The notes: generated by a model from the sequence alone, not told the origin. 9,459 nt of DNA from Paracoccaceae bacterium (GCA_003500165.1 DNSZ01000028.1:1-9459); one strand, 5' to 3'. Numbered from the stretch's first letter, positions 1 to 6,697 are shown. Translations and numbers: made by a program.

Positions 1-643
1 CGTCGCCGCCCAGGCCGAACATGGCATCATCGGCGTCGGTGCCGGTCATGGTGTCGGCGCCTTCGGTGCCGAAATACGGCGCGGTCACCAGATCGGCGCG
101 GGTCCATTGCGTGCCGCTGGCGGCGAAGGTCACCGACTGCAGGCCGTGCCAGGCCGGATCGGGGTCGAAGAAGCGCTCCACCGTCACCCGGTCGCCGCCC
201 GCCCCGACCGTCAGGATCAGGTCGTCGCCGACCCGCCGCGCCGAGACATCGCCGGGCAGGATGCCGCCGCGGAATTCCAGCGTCTCGAAGCGGGACGGAT
301 CGGCGTCCTGCTGCGCCGCGATCACATCCGCCCCGTCGCCCGGGCCGAACACATAAAGGTCGTCGCCCGCGCCCCCGTCGAGGGTGTCGTCGCCCGCGCC
401 GCCCTCGAGCACATCGTTGCCCGCCCCGCCCGACAGCAGGTCGTCGCCGCCCAGGCCGTGAACCGTGTCGTTCCCGCCCAGCGCTTCGATGGTGTCGGCG
501 CCTTCGGTCCCGGTGAGGTCATCGTCGCCCTCGGTCGGCTCGCTGGCTATGGCGAGCAGATCGTCCTGCGACGGCACCGTGCCGCCGGCAAACTGTCGCC
601 CGCCCCGCAAAGAGGCTTCGGCGTCGAACAACCCCTGGGCCAT
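1..643 (-). CDS. RTX (hemolysin-type) calcium-binding protein, N-terminal part, cut by the window edge
   Basis: About 214 codons are open from ATG 643-641 down to the left edge, with no stop inside the window. GGAGG lies about 9 bases before the ATG on the minus strand. After a short leader of about 35 residues with no signal peptide comes a block of RTX nonapeptides at about residues 54-95 (GGNDTVHG, GGDDLLSG, GAGNDVLEG, GAGDDTLDG, GAGDDLYVF). Next is a segment matching the haemolysin-type calcium-binding-related domain: GDDLILTV near 139-145 and RVTVERFF near 151-158. A new RTX block begins near residue 190 (GTEGADTMTG, MFGLGGD). Such repeats bind calcium and are typical of proteins exported by type I secretion, whose signal is C-terminal and would lie outside this window. 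The catalytic or adhesive role cannot be told. The family is firm; length and function are unknown. Confidence 0.88.
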   Translation of the reverse strand, partial: MAQGLFDAEASLRGGRQFAGGTVPSQDDLLAIASEPTEGDDDLTGTEGADTIEALGGNDTVHGLGGDDLLSGGAGNDVLEGGAGDDTLDGGAGDDLYVFGPGDGADVIAAQQDADPSRFETLEFRGGILPGDVSARRVGDDLILTVGAGGDRVTVERFFDPDPAWHGLQSVTFAASGTQWTRADLVTAPYFGTEGADTMTGTDADDAMFGLGGD

Positions 644-1067
644 GATCTGATCCCCTCCTCCATGGGACAGCGCCAGCTCGGCGCCACCGGACAGCAGGGA
701 CGGGACGTGTGTGGTTCGACCCTCGCCCATTCCGGCGCGGACGCCCTGCAACTGGTTTGTCAACCTTTGGTAGGCAAGCGCCGCGCGCGCGGCCTTGATC
801 TGGATCAAGCGGCGGTCTGGTGCCCCTTTCCGGCAGCGCGCCAATTCGTGATGGCCGGTCGCCCGCCGTCCGGTTTGCAAGCGCGTGGGCGCGGACGGGC
901 GCCCGACGGGTGCGCGCCCGCTGGTGCCGGGACACCGGGGATATCCTCATCGTTCGTATCCAGTTCGGGCACCGTCGTCAGAGGATCGGGCAGCGCCTGG
1001 ACACCTCCCCCGCCCCAGGGTTCGCTGAGACACCTTTGACGGCTTATTGAGAGCCAAATGGAGGTGA
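644..1067. other. Divergent intergenic spacer between the RTX gene and the sulfotransferase gene
   Basis: There are 424 bases between two diverging starts. I see no convincing gene. The spacer holds a perfect FNR-type box at 795-808 and weak promoter-like elements for the RTX gene. No good sigma-70-type promoter is visible just upstream of the sulfotransferase gene; a TTGACG at 1036-1041 is too close to the start to serve as a -35. Several GC-rich short palindromes (for example around 895-904) are expected by chance at this base composition. Confidence 0.6.
795..808. promoter_or_regulatory. Perfect FNR/FnrL-type binding site
   Basis: The sequence TTGATCTGGATCAA matches the FNR consensus TTGAT-N4-ATCAA at all ten fixed positions. 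On the minus strand a weak -10-like hexamer TACCAA lies at 772-767, about 32 bases from the box centre. That is the spacing of a class II FNR-activated promoter (site near -41.5). This would put the RTX transcript start near 760, with a leader of about 115 bases. The alternative target, the sulfotransferase gene, starts about 265 bases away. Oxygen-responsive control of the RTX gene is inferred from the motif and spacing only. Confidence 0.6.
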
Positions 1068-2054
1068 ATGATGACGCAGGAGAAGCACGGAGGCGCTCCG
1101 GGCGCGGAGATGTCCGATGTCGGAGCGCCCGGGCCGCGGTCGTTGATCGAGGGCCTGCAGCAAGCCCTGGACCTGCTCGACGCGTACAAGGACACCAACC
1201 TGCCGATCGAAGAGCCGGTGGAGCCGTTGCCGAGTCTGCTTGCCCAATGCGAAGAGCTTTGCGCCCAGATACCGCAGCCCGACCCGATCCGCACGATACA
1301 TCAGTTCGCATGCACGGGTGGCACGCTGATTTCAAAGTCGGTTGCCCTGATGCCGCAGGTCACGCTGCTCAGCGAGATCGATCCGCTCAGTCTCCTCAAC
1401 ATTGAACAGAACACGAAAATGGCTTTCGCGCCGTCGGACATCATCTATGGCGCCAGGACGGCACTTCGCCCCGTTGATGCCGCCACAGTCGAGGCAGTAT
1501 TCGAGGCATCCGTCAAGACGCTTCACCAGGCGCTCATGGATATTGGTCGACACCTGGTCATTCGCGACCACGCGCATTCCCAGTTCTGTACGACCGTCGA
1601 TTTTGACGGGCGCCCGACACTGCGAGAACAGCTTCTGCCAGAGTTTTCAGTTCAATCGATCGTGCTGGTTCGACATCCTCTGGATTCCTACCTTTCTCTC
1701 CGACTAAATGGCTGGTGCCACTTTCTTCCGGATACCCTTGAAGAGTATAGCAGAAGGTATCTTGCGTTCCTGGATCGTCATGATGGTCTTTGCATTTTTC
1801 AATATGAGGAATTTGTAAGCGATCCGGAACGCGTGATGCAAAGCGTTTGCAGGGCCCTGGAACTTCCCTTCTTGCCTGGGTTTCATGGTCTGCTTGGTAT
1901 TGTACAGATGTCCGGAGATAGTGGTAGATCGTCGAGCAAGATTGAAAGCCGCCCGCGGCGAACCGTGCCCGAAGCCGTTCGAACGGAAACGGCAAGCTCG
2001 CCATGCTACCTGCAGCTTTGTGAACGGCTGGGCTATTCGTGTGATATTTTCTAG
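1068..2054 (+). CDS. Sulfotransferase family protein
   Basis: A 328-residue protein that probably transfers sulfate from PAPS to an unknown acceptor. The 5'-phosphosulfate-binding loop is ACTGGTLISK at 81-90. The 3'-phosphate-binding segment is LVRHPLDSYLS at 200-210, with the expected Arg and Ser. The segment at 242-256 (CIFQYEEFVSDPERV) and GDSGRSS at 283-289 also fit bacterial sulfotransferases. The first 70 or so residues are Pro/Gly-rich and then helical, and look like an added N-terminal extension. GGAGGTGA at 1060-1067 abuts ATG 1068 and sits better before the next ATG at 1071, so the true protein may begin one residue later. The 3' half is low in GC (25 of 60 bases in 1741-1800), unlike its neighbours, which suggests acquisition by transfer. 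No exopolysaccharide or lipid partner gene is nearby, so the acceptor is unknown. Confidence 0.85.
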   Translation: MMTQEKHGGAPGAEMSDVGAPGPRSLIEGLQQALDLLDAYKDTNLPIEEPVEPLPSLLAQCEELCAQIPQPDPIRTIHQFACTGGTLISKSVALMPQVTLLSEIDPLSLLNIEQNTKMAFAPSDIIYGARTALRPVDAATVEAVFEASVKTLHQALMDIGRHLVIRDHAHSQFCTTVDFDGRPTLREQLLPEFSVQSIVLVRHPLDSYLSLRLNGWCHFLPDTLEEYSRRYLAFLDRHDGLCIFQYEEFVSDPERVMQSVCRALELPFLPGFHGLLGIVQMSGDSGRSSSKIESRPRRTVPEAVRTETASSPCYLQLCERLGYSCDIF

Positions 2055-2114
2055 TGCCAAGCCGCAATGCGCGCGCCTGATACCATCGGTCAGGATCAGT
2101 GACCGTTGGCACTA
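2052..2114. repeat. Nested inverted repeat starting at the sulfotransferase stop codon
   Basis: A perfect 9-base inverted repeat, TAGTGCCAA (2052-2060) and TTGGCACTA (2106-2114), begins with the stop codon itself. Inside it, CGGTCA (2087-2092) pairs with TGACCG (2100-2105) around a 7-base loop, and this inner right arm directly abuts the outer right arm. It could fold as a coaxial stem acting as a transcript end, or mark the edge of an inserted segment. No T-run follows, so a standard intrinsic terminator is not supported. Confidence 0.4.
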
Positions 2115-2466
2115 CGCGTGGCCCTGAAAGATCGGGCAGGCCACGCGGGCACCATCGGTCGTGCGCCCTGCGCGCCTCGTCCGGGATCATCGCACCGGAT
2201 TTGTCCCCGGCAGGTGCCCCGGACGCGGTCCTCGACCGGTTGGGCCATGCGCCGGACAGCGTGACGGACATCATCGAAAGCCGGGCCTATGCCACGCTGG
2301 CCGACGCGGTGGGAAACGTGCTGGACGCCGCACATGCCAACGGTCATGGATCATGACCTTTATCTGCCTCCCACGCAGCCACGGAAACCCACCGGAAAGC
2401 GTCAGCTTCAAGCGACCCCGTTTTCAGGGGGCACAGCATAACGGCCACAGTCGATCACCGGTGGTA
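2055..2466. other. Gap between the sulfotransferase gene and the isomerase gene, with a possible gene remnant
   Basis: There are 412 bases between the end of the sulfotransferase gene (plus strand) and the end of the convergent isomerase gene (minus strand). The plus strand has an open frame from GTG 2099 to TGA 2356. Its part from about 2174 onward (about 60 residues, starting GIIAPDLSPAG) has a composition and codon pattern like real protein, with the segment LDRLGHAPDSVTDIIESRAY. It has no ribosome-binding site and no recognisable start, so a decayed C-terminal fragment is more likely than a working gene. I do not recognise the family; there is only a faint likeness to CaiB/BaiF CoA-transferase tails. 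A 10-base direct repeat, ACCATCGGTC, occurs at 2082-2091 and 2151-2160. Confidence 0.35.
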
Positions 2467-2925
2467 TCAGGCGCCGGCTTTCGTTTCCGCGGCTTCATAG
2501 TCCATGATGCGCTCGACTTTCGGTGTCGATCGCCCCGGCTCGAACGCGGCTTCGAGGAACGCCCCGACGATGGCCTTGGCGAGTTCCGGGCCGATCACCC
2601 GGGCACCGATGCAGACGATCTGCGCATCGTTGCTTTTCTGGGCCCGTTCCGCCGAATAGGTGTCATGCGCCTGGGCGGCGCGGATGCCGCGCACCTTGTT
2701 GGCGCTGATGCTCATGCCGATGCCGGTGCCGCAGATCAGCACCGCGCGGTCGTTGTCGCCGCCCGACACCGAACGGGCGACGGCGACGGCGATGTCGGGA
2801 TACAGCACGGTTTCGCCCGGCCCGCTGCCGAAATCGGCCACGCTGTGGCCCATCGCCTCGATATGGGGCTTCAAGGCCTCCTTCAGATCATAGCCCGCTT
2901 CGTCGCAACCGATCGCGATCTTCAT
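2467..2925 (-). CDS. rpiB: RpiB/LacAB-family sugar-phosphate isomerase, probable D-erythrulose-4-phosphate isomerase (DerI-like)
   Basis: A 152-residue protein of the RpiB/LacA/LacB fold, full length for the family, starting at ATG 2925 behind a GGGGAGGA box 5 bases upstream. The phosphate and active-site loop ICGTGIGMSISANK (64-77) carries the catalytic-type Cys65. HDTYSAERAQKSND (87-100) and IGARVIG (106-112) are family hallmarks. The N-terminal motif is GCDEAG (6-11), where classical ribose-5-phosphate isomerase B has a His after the Asp. The CDEAG start and HDTYSAER segment fit, from memory, the DerI/EryI branch acting on tetrose or tetrulose phosphates. It reads divergently from a sugar transporter, SDR and dihydroxyacetone-kinase-type genes. 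I therefore infer conversion of D-erythrulose 4-phosphate to D-erythrose 4-phosphate, feeding the pentose phosphate pathway. True RpiB activity on ribose 5-phosphate is the alternative. Confidence 0.9.
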   Translation of the reverse strand: MKIAIGCDEAGYDLKEALKPHIEAMGHSVADFGSGPGETVLYPDIAVAVARSVSGGDNDRAVLICGTGIGMSISANKVRGIRAAQAHDTYSAERAQKSNDAQIVCIGARVIGPELAKAIVGAFLEAAFEPGRSTPKVERIMDYEAAETKAGA

Positions 2926-2975
2926 GGCGTCCTCCCCTGCCGGTGCATCTGCGACAGGTGGCCAGCGGCCCCGGT

Positions 2976-3053
2976 GAAGTCAAGCCGACGGGCGATGCGG
3001 CGATCCGACGGCCGCGGCCCCCTTGACTTCCGGCGGTTCCGCTGCGCCATGTT
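2976..3053. promoter_or_regulatory. Divergent promoter/operator region between the isomerase gene and the transporter operon
   Basis: A 9-base inverted repeat, GAAGTCAAG (2976-2984) and CTTGACTTC (3022-3030), places a TTGACT -35-like hexamer facing outward on each strand, 37 bases apart. For the plus-strand operon a CATGTT -10-like hexamer lies at 3048-3053 with a long 19-base spacer (weak match). Transcription starting near 3059 would leave a short leader before the GTG at 3089. The -10 for the isomerase is not clear. The repeat may also be the operator of a regulator that is not in this window. Confidence 0.4.
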
Positions 3054-3077
3054 CGCAAAAAACAACACACCGATTTT

Positions 3078-3084
3078 GGGGGGA
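3078..3084 (+). promoter_or_regulatory. Ribosome-binding site that supports the GTG start of the transporter ATPase
   Basis: GGGGGGA lies 4 bases before GTG 3089. It favours that start over the upstream in-frame TTG at 3023, which has no purine-rich box and lies inside the proposed promoter. Confidence 0.5.
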
Positions 3085-3088
3085 CTGG

Positions 3089-4570
3089 GTGGCAGCCGAT
3101 TTGCTGGAGGTCGAGGGGCTGACGAAATCCTTCGGCGGCATTGCTGCGCTGAAGGATGGCCGGTTCCGTCTGCAGGCGGGCCAGGTCAAGGCGCTGTGCG
3201 GCGGCAATGGCGCGGGCAAGTCGACCTTTCTGTCGATCGTCATGGGCATCCAGCCGCGCGATGGCGGGGTGATCCGCCGCGCCGGCCGCCCGGTGACCTA
3301 CCGCAGCCCGCGCGAGGCGCGCGCCGATGGTATCTCGATCATCGAACAGGAACTCAGCCCGGTGCCGGCGATGAGCGTGGCCGAGAACATCTATCTGGGC
3401 CGCGAACCGACCGCGGGCTTCGGCCGCATCGATTTCCGCAAGATGAACCGCGACGCGCAGGCGTTGCTCGACAGTCTGCATTTCGACATCGACCCGCGCA
3501 CCCTGATGATGGATCTGACGGTCGGCAAGCTGCAGCTGGTCGAGATCGCCCGCGCGCTTAGCCACGATTCCGAGATCATCATCATGGACGAGCCGACCTC
3601 GGCCCTGGGCGAGGCCGAGGCGGACCAGTTGTTCGAGGCGATCGCGACGCTGAAGGCGCGCGGCAAGGGGATCATTTACGTTACCCACCGCCTGTCCGAG
3701 GTGTTCGAGGTCGCCGACAGCTATACCGTGTTCCGCGACGGGGCCTTCGTGGGGGAAGGGGCGATCGCCGACATCACCCGCGACGATCTGATCCAGATGA
3801 TCGTCGGCCGCCCGCTGACCGAGGAATTCATCAAGGAGAATGTGCCCGGCGATGAGATCGCGCTGGAACTCCGCGGGATCAATTCGGTGAAGGGGGTCCG
3901 CGGCATCGACCTGACCGCGCATCGCGGCGAAATCCTCGCCGTATTCGGGCTGATGGGGTCGGGCCGCACCGAGTTGTTCGAGCGCATCTTCGGGCTGGTC
4001 CGCGACCAGGGCGGCGAGATTCGCATCGGCGGGGCGGCCACCGCCATCCGTTCGCCCGGGCAGGCGATCGGCAAGGGGCTGGCGCTGGTGACCGAGGATC
4101 GCAAGGGCACCGGCCTTGTCCTGACGGCCAGTGTGCGCGACAATATCTGCATGGCCCGGCTGAAGAAACTGGGGCTGGGGCCGATGATGAACATCCGCGC
4201 CGAGGCAAAGGCATCGCGCCGCATGATCGATCTGTTCAACATCAAGACCGGCAACGACCGCGACCCGGTGTCGTCGCTGTCGGGCGGCAATCAGCAGAAG
4301 GTGGTGCTGGGCCGCTGGTTTCTGACCGAACCCGCGATCCTGCTGCTCGACGAACCGACGCGCGGCGTCGATGTCGGCGCCAAGCGGGAGATCTATCGGA
4401 TCATGTCGGATTTCGCCGTGCAGGGGGGCACGGTGATCATGATCTCGTCGGAAACCGACGAGGTGATCGGGATGGCCGACCGCGCCCTGGTGATGCGCGA
4501 CGGGCGGATCGCTGGCGAACTGGCGCGGCCCGAACTGTCGGCCAAGCGCCTGGTTTCACTGGCGGCCTGA
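3089..4570 (+). CDS. CUT2-family sugar ABC transporter, ATP-binding protein (two fused ATPase domains)
   Basis: A 493-residue energising subunit of an RbsA/XylG-type importer, at the usual length for this two-domain family. Domain 1 has Walker A GNGAGKST (39-46), a Q-loop Gln87, a degenerate signature LTVGKLQ (143-149), Walker B IIIMDEPTSAL (163-173) and His200. Domain 2 has the degenerate P-loop GLMGSGRTEL (287-296, Arg in place of Lys), signature LSGGNQQK (397-404) and Walker B ILLLDEPTRGVD (417-428). This asymmetry is normal in CUT2 ATPases. Gly39 replaces the Glu usually found before Asn in the first P-loop. I chose GTG 3089, giving VAADLLEVEGLTKSF, because GGGGGGA lies 4 bases upstream and homologues start here. 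The frame is open back to TTG 3023, but that codon is part of the likely -35. It opens the operon and is followed by the permease after 10 bases. Confidence 0.92.
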   Translation: MAADLLEVEGLTKSFGGIAALKDGRFRLQAGQVKALCGGNGAGKSTFLSIVMGIQPRDGGVIRRAGRPVTYRSPREARADGISIIEQELSPVPAMSVAENIYLGREPTAGFGRIDFRKMNRDAQALLDSLHFDIDPRTLMMDLTVGKLQLVEIARALSHDSEIIIMDEPTSALGEAEADQLFEAIATLKARGKGIIYVTHRLSEVFEVADSYTVFRDGAFVGEGAIADITRDDLIQMIVGRPLTEEFIKENVPGDEIALELRGINSVKGVRGIDLTAHRGEILAVFGLMGSGRTELFERIFGLVRDQGGEIRIGGAATAIRSPGQAIGKGLALVTEDRKGTGLVLTASVRDNICMARLKKLGLGPMMNIRAEAKASRRMIDLFNIKTGNDRDPVSSLSGGNQQKVVLGRWFLTEPAILLLDEPTRGVDVGAKREIYRIMSDFAVQGGTVIMISSETDEVIGMADRALVMRDGRIAGELARPELSAKRLVSLAA

Positions 4571-4580
4571 GGGGGACGGA

Positions 4581-5606
4581 ATGCCGGCCGACGAAGACCT
4601 GACATCCGCACGCCGCGCCGCGGCCGAAGACAACCGGGACTGGGGCACCTATGCGCTCGACTGGGTGGCGAAATACGGCATCCTGCTGGCGCTGATCCTG
4701 ATCTGTGTCGGGCTTGCGATCGGCAACGAATACTTCCTGAGCACGCGGAACATCCTGAACGTCCTGCGCCAGACCTCGATCAACGGCATCCTGGCCATCG
4801 GCATGACCTTTGTCATCCTGACCCGCGGGATCGACCTGTCGGTCGGCTCGGTGGTGGCGTTCGCGGGCGTCGTGTCGGCCTCGCTGGCGACCACATCGAG
4901 CACCGCGATGGTCGCCGGCGGACCCTATCCCGCGTTGCTCGCGCTTGCCGCCGGGCTTGCCGTGGGCATGGCGTCGGGGGCGGTCAACGGGGTGATCGTG
5001 TCGCGCTTTGCGGTGCCGGCCTTTGTCGCCACGCTGGGGATGCTGTCGGCGGCGCGCGGGCTGACGCTGCTTTACGCCGGCGGGCGACCGGTGCCGGCGC
5101 TGACCCCCGAATACCGCTTCATCGGCACGGGCGATCTGTTCGGTATCCCGATGCCGGTGGTGATCTTTGCCCTGGTGTTCCTGCTCGCCTGGTGGGTGCT
5201 GGGCGCCACGCGGTTCGGCCGCAACGTCTATGCGGTGGGCGGCAACCCGCATGCCGCCACGGTGGCGGGCATCAATGTGCGGCGCACGCGGCTGATGGTC
5301 TATGTGATCTCGGGCGGGCTGGCGGGGCTTGCCGGCATGATCCTGGCGGCGCGCACCGGATCGGCGCTGACCCAGGCCGGCATCGCCTATGAGCTTGACG
5401 CGATCGCCGCGGTGGTGATCGGCGGCACCTCGCTGGCCGGCGGGGTCGGGCGGGTGACCGGCACGCTGATCGGCGCGCTGCTGATCGGTGTCGTCAACAA
5501 TGGCCTCGATCTGATGGGGGTCGAATCCTATTACCAACAGGTCATCAAGGGGGTGCTGATCGTCGCCGCCGTGATGCTCGATCAGGCGCGCAACCGGCGC
5601 GAATGA
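4581..5606 (+). CDS. CUT2-family sugar ABC transporter, permease (RbsC-like)
   Basis: A 341-residue inner-membrane permease with a charged cytoplasmic N-terminus of about 30 residues and roughly eight to ten hydrophobic segments. The first is at about 33-48 and the last at about 321-333. Family hallmarks are GMTFVILTRGIDLSVGS (74-90), the cytoplasmic coupling segment FGRNVYAVGGNPHAA (212-226), followed by SGGLAGLAG (244-252), and VVIGGTSLAGGVG (278-290). It would form the translocation path with the upstream double ATPase, working as a homodimer as in ribose and xylose importers. The start is supported by a GGGGGACGG stretch just before ATG 4581. The gene lies 10 bases after the ATPase stop, so co-transcription is very likely. 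The substrate cannot be read from the sequence; the downstream enzymes point to a polyol or short-chain sugar. Confidence 0.92.
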   Translation: MPADEDLTSARRAAAEDNRDWGTYALDWVAKYGILLALILICVGLAIGNEYFLSTRNILNVLRQTSINGILAIGMTFVILTRGIDLSVGSVVAFAGVVSASLATTSSTAMVAGGPYPALLALAAGLAVGMASGAVNGVIVSRFAVPAFVATLGMLSAARGLTLLYAGGRPVPALTPEYRFIGTGDLFGIPMPVVIFALVFLLAWWVLGATRFGRNVYAVGGNPHAATVAGINVRRTRLMVYVISGGLAGLAGMILAARTGSALTQAGIAYELDAIAAVVIGGTSLAGGVGRVTGTLIGALLIGVVNNGLDLMGVESYYQQVIKGVLIVAAVMLDQARNRRE

Positions 5607-5655
5607 GGGCGGCAGCCCGGATCGGGCGCCGTGCAACGGAAGTGATGTGCAAACC

Positions 5656-5664
5656 AAGGGAGGA
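5656..5664 (+). promoter_or_regulatory. Ribosome-binding site that decides the start of the binding protein
   Basis: AAGGGAGGA lies 7 bases before ATG 5672. The frame is open back to 5603, but only ATG 5672 has this box and gives a protein beginning with a proper signal peptide. Confidence 0.75.
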
Positions 5665-5671
5665 CGCACAG

Positions 5672-6652
5672 ATGAGAAAGACACTCGCGGCCATACTGGC
5701 CACCACGGCGCTCGCCGCCCCGGCCTTCGCCCAGGACGCGCCGAAGATCGGCGCGGCCGTCTACGGGCTGAATGCCGAGTTCATGCAGATCTGGTCGGCC
5801 GCTCTGGAAGAGCACCCGGCGGTGGTCGATGGTTCGGTCGATGTCACCATCTTCGATGGCCGCTACGATGCGCTCGTCCAGCAGGAGCAGTTCGAGACGA
5901 TGATCACGCAAGGGTTCGACGCGATCATCTTCGTGCCGATCGACATCGAGGCGGGCGCCACCGCGGTGCAGGCCGCGCATGATGCGGGCATCCCGGTGGT
6001 CGGGTCGAACACCCGGGTGAACAGCGATCTGCTGACTTCCTATGTCGGGTCGGACGACGTGCAGTCGGGCTACATGGAAGCCAAGAACGTTCTCGACAAG
6101 ATGGGCTGCGAAGGCGCGGTCGTGATCATCGAGGGCCCGATCGGCCAGTCGGCCCAGATCAGCCGGCTGGAAGGCAACATGAAGGCGCTGGCCGAATGCC
6201 CCGATGTCGAGGTGCTGGAACAGCAGACCGCCAACTGGTCGCGCGCCGAGGCGCAGACGCTGATGGAAAACTGGCTGACCGCGCATCCGGGTGAAATCGA
6301 CGGCGTGATCGGCCAGAATGACGAGATGGCGCTGGGCGCGATCGAGGCGATCAAGGCCGCGGGGCTCAACGTCAACGACTTTGCCATCGCCGGCATCGAC
6401 GGGGTGACCGACGCGCTTCTGGCGGTCAAGGCGGGCGATATGGAATCGATCCTGCAGGACGCCCGCGCCCAGGCGCAGGGCGCGCTCGACGTGGCGATCA
6501 AGGCGGTCAACCCGGATTACGAGCCGATGTCGGACATCTGGGAGGCCTATCCGGACATGCCATGGAATGGCGGCACGGATGCCGAATACAACGTCCCCTG
6601 GACCCCGGTGACGCCGGAGAACGTGGACGCGCTGCTGGAACGGCGCAGCTGA
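5672..6652 (+). CDS. Sugar ABC transporter periplasmic substrate-binding protein (ribose/xylose-binding type)
   Basis: A 326-residue precursor. Residues 1-20 form a Sec signal peptide (Arg2-Lys3, then a hydrophobic core, ending APAFA) with probable cleavage before Gln21. The mature part is a type I periplasmic binding fold of the RbsB kind. It shows FDGRYDALVQQEQFETMITQ (61-80), GFDAIIFVPID (81-91), AGIPVVGSNTR (105-115), YVGSDDVQSG (124-133), IGQNDEMALGA (213-223) and FAIAGIDG (237-244). It delivers the substrate to the permease/ATPase pair encoded just upstream. In many CUT2 operons the binding-protein gene comes first; here it is third. A strong GC palindrome directly downstream could stabilise or separately end its message, which would give the usual excess of binding protein. 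The substrate is not determined; a tetritol, pentitol or related polyol is inferred from the SDR and kinase that follow. Confidence 0.92.
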   Translation: MRKTLAAILATTALAAPAFAQDAPKIGAAVYGLNAEFMQIWSAALEEHPAVVDGSVDVTIFDGRYDALVQQEQFETMITQGFDAIIFVPIDIEAGATAVQAAHDAGIPVVGSNTRVNSDLLTSYVGSDDVQSGYMEAKNVLDKMGCEGAVVIIEGPIGQSAQISRLEGNMKALAECPDVEVLEQQTANWSRAEAQTLMENWLTAHPGEIDGVIGQNDEMALGAIEAIKAAGLNVNDFAIAGIDGVTDALLAVKAGDMESILQDARAQAQGALDVAIKAVNPDYEPMSDIWEAYPDMPWNGGTDAEYNVPWTPVTPENVDALLERRS

Positions 6653-6669
6653 TCGGCCGAGACCTCTCT

Positions 6670-6697
6670 GGGGCGGGCGCGCCCGCCCCGGGGCTTT
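6670..6697 (+). terminator. GC palindrome between the binding-protein gene and the SDR gene, probable partial terminator or 3' stabiliser
   Basis: Positions 6670-6689 form a perfect 20-base palindrome of only G and C: GGGGCGGGCG followed by its reverse complement. The RNA could fold into a stem of about 8 pairs with a GCGC loop. Only a short CTTT follows (6694-6697), so full termination is unlikely. It starts 18 bases after the binding-protein stop and ends 38 bases before the SDR start. Its position suggests attenuation between transporter and enzyme genes. Confidence 0.55.

Noticed and set aside
107..1039. A 310-codon plus-strand frame over the RTX gene and spacer
   Set aside because: Its repetitive Ala/Arg/Val pattern is the complement of RTX repeats read on the other strand; the minus-strand frame has the real motifs.
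805..1067. Minus-strand frame in the RTX-sulfotransferase spacer reading PELDTNDEDIPGVPAPAG
   Set aside because: It looks briefly protein-like, but the frame has no ribosome-binding site, continues opposite the sulfotransferase gene and matches no family I know.
2888..3922. A 344-codon open frame on the minus strand opposite the ATPase
   Set aside because: Antisense shadow of the ABC ATPase with no recognisable motif; it also overlaps the isomerase start.
4437..5684. A 415-codon open frame on the minus strand opposite the permease
   Set aside because: Low-complexity His/Arg/Asp/Gln composition and full overlap with the well-supported permease; a codon-bias shadow.
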